Assembly (NCBI RefSeq): GCF_964204645.1 | Contig: NC_134027.1 | Coordinates: 8,296,485 to 8,360,484 of the forward strand | Reading direction: 5' to 3' | Origin: Tubulanus polymorphus | Lineage: Eukaryota > Nemertea > Palaeonemertea > Tubulaniformes > Tubulanidae | Length of the DNA stretch: 64,000 nucleotides | Part shown: positions 63,851 through 64,000 of the stretch, piece by piece | Position numbering within the stretch: position 1 is the first letter of the stretch | Layout of the letters: each line of letters begins with the position of its first letter | Program-made: the position numbers and the translations under genes | Notes under the pieces: generated by a model | The model's database searches: none | The model's input: the letters and a program-made list of their open reading frames with translations, nothing else | Told to the model about the DNA's origin: nothing

Positions 63851-64000
63851 CTGAAATCGAAGTAATTAAAACACTGTATACACCATTTCTGTTAATCTAT
63901 ACGAACTTTCGTACTTTATGCATTGATGCCCTTTCTATAAACTTAACTAAGTTATACTCATTCAATCTTGAAACTAATTTGTATTGATTGATTCATTACT

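Overview
This is a stretch of an animal (metazoan) nuclear genome. It is AT-rich. Every recognisable gene except the cut receptor fragment is broken into short exons by GT-AG introns of about 70 bp to 2.3 kb, and the exons encode clear orthologues of human proteins. Compact genes, an FMRFamide-receptor-like GPCR, and many small inverted-repeat elements suggest a marine invertebrate, perhaps a lophotrochozoan such as a mollusc. The lineage is inference, not proof. I see no prokaryotic, viral or CRISPR content. Exon borders were placed by eye from splice sites, reading phase and protein similarity. For every complete gene the exon lengths sum to a whole number of codons, which supports the models.

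Layout, left to right: the 3' end of a rhodopsin-like GPCR (+, 1-359); the C-terminal two thirds of TBC1D32/broad-minded (+, 1375-5913), a Hedgehog/cilium protein; complete DYNC1LI, a cytoplasmic dynein-1 light intermediate chain (+, 6482-16223), with a long, repeat-bearing 3' flank; an unrecognised two-exon gene for a 138-residue, probably coiled-coil protein (-, 21148-21928); GINS3/PSF3 of the replicative helicase (-, 22563-24685); AMFR/gp78, an ER ubiquitin ligase (+, 25367-31324); COX4 of respiratory complex IV (-, 34388-35441, with a probable upstream noncoding exon); SYS1, a Golgi membrane protein (+, 38726-39594); VPS35 of retromer (-, 40886-45693); ORC6 of the origin recognition complex (+, 45818-47312); and a CARMIL-family capping-protein regulator (-, 50599-63850, 32 exons seen, N-terminus off the right edge).

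The genes do not form one pathway. Several share promoters: VPS35 and ORC6 are head to head with 124 bp between start codons, GINS3 and AMFR with 681 bp, and COX4 and SYS1 diverge over about 3.3 kb. AMFR/COX4, SYS1/VPS35 and ORC6/CARMIL converge. From general knowledge, the human counterparts DYNC1LI2, GINS3, AMFR, COX4I1, VPS35, ORC6 and CARMIL2 all lie on chromosome 16, so the window looks like a preserved piece of an ancient animal linkage group.

The least explained items are the 138-residue gene, a 245-bp-arm foldback plus a 60-bp palindrome in one GINS3 intron, a possible serine-rich cassette exon inside the CARMIL repeat domain, and the possibility that the GPCR gene is nested in TBC1D32. 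I found no convincing undescribed multi-gene system.
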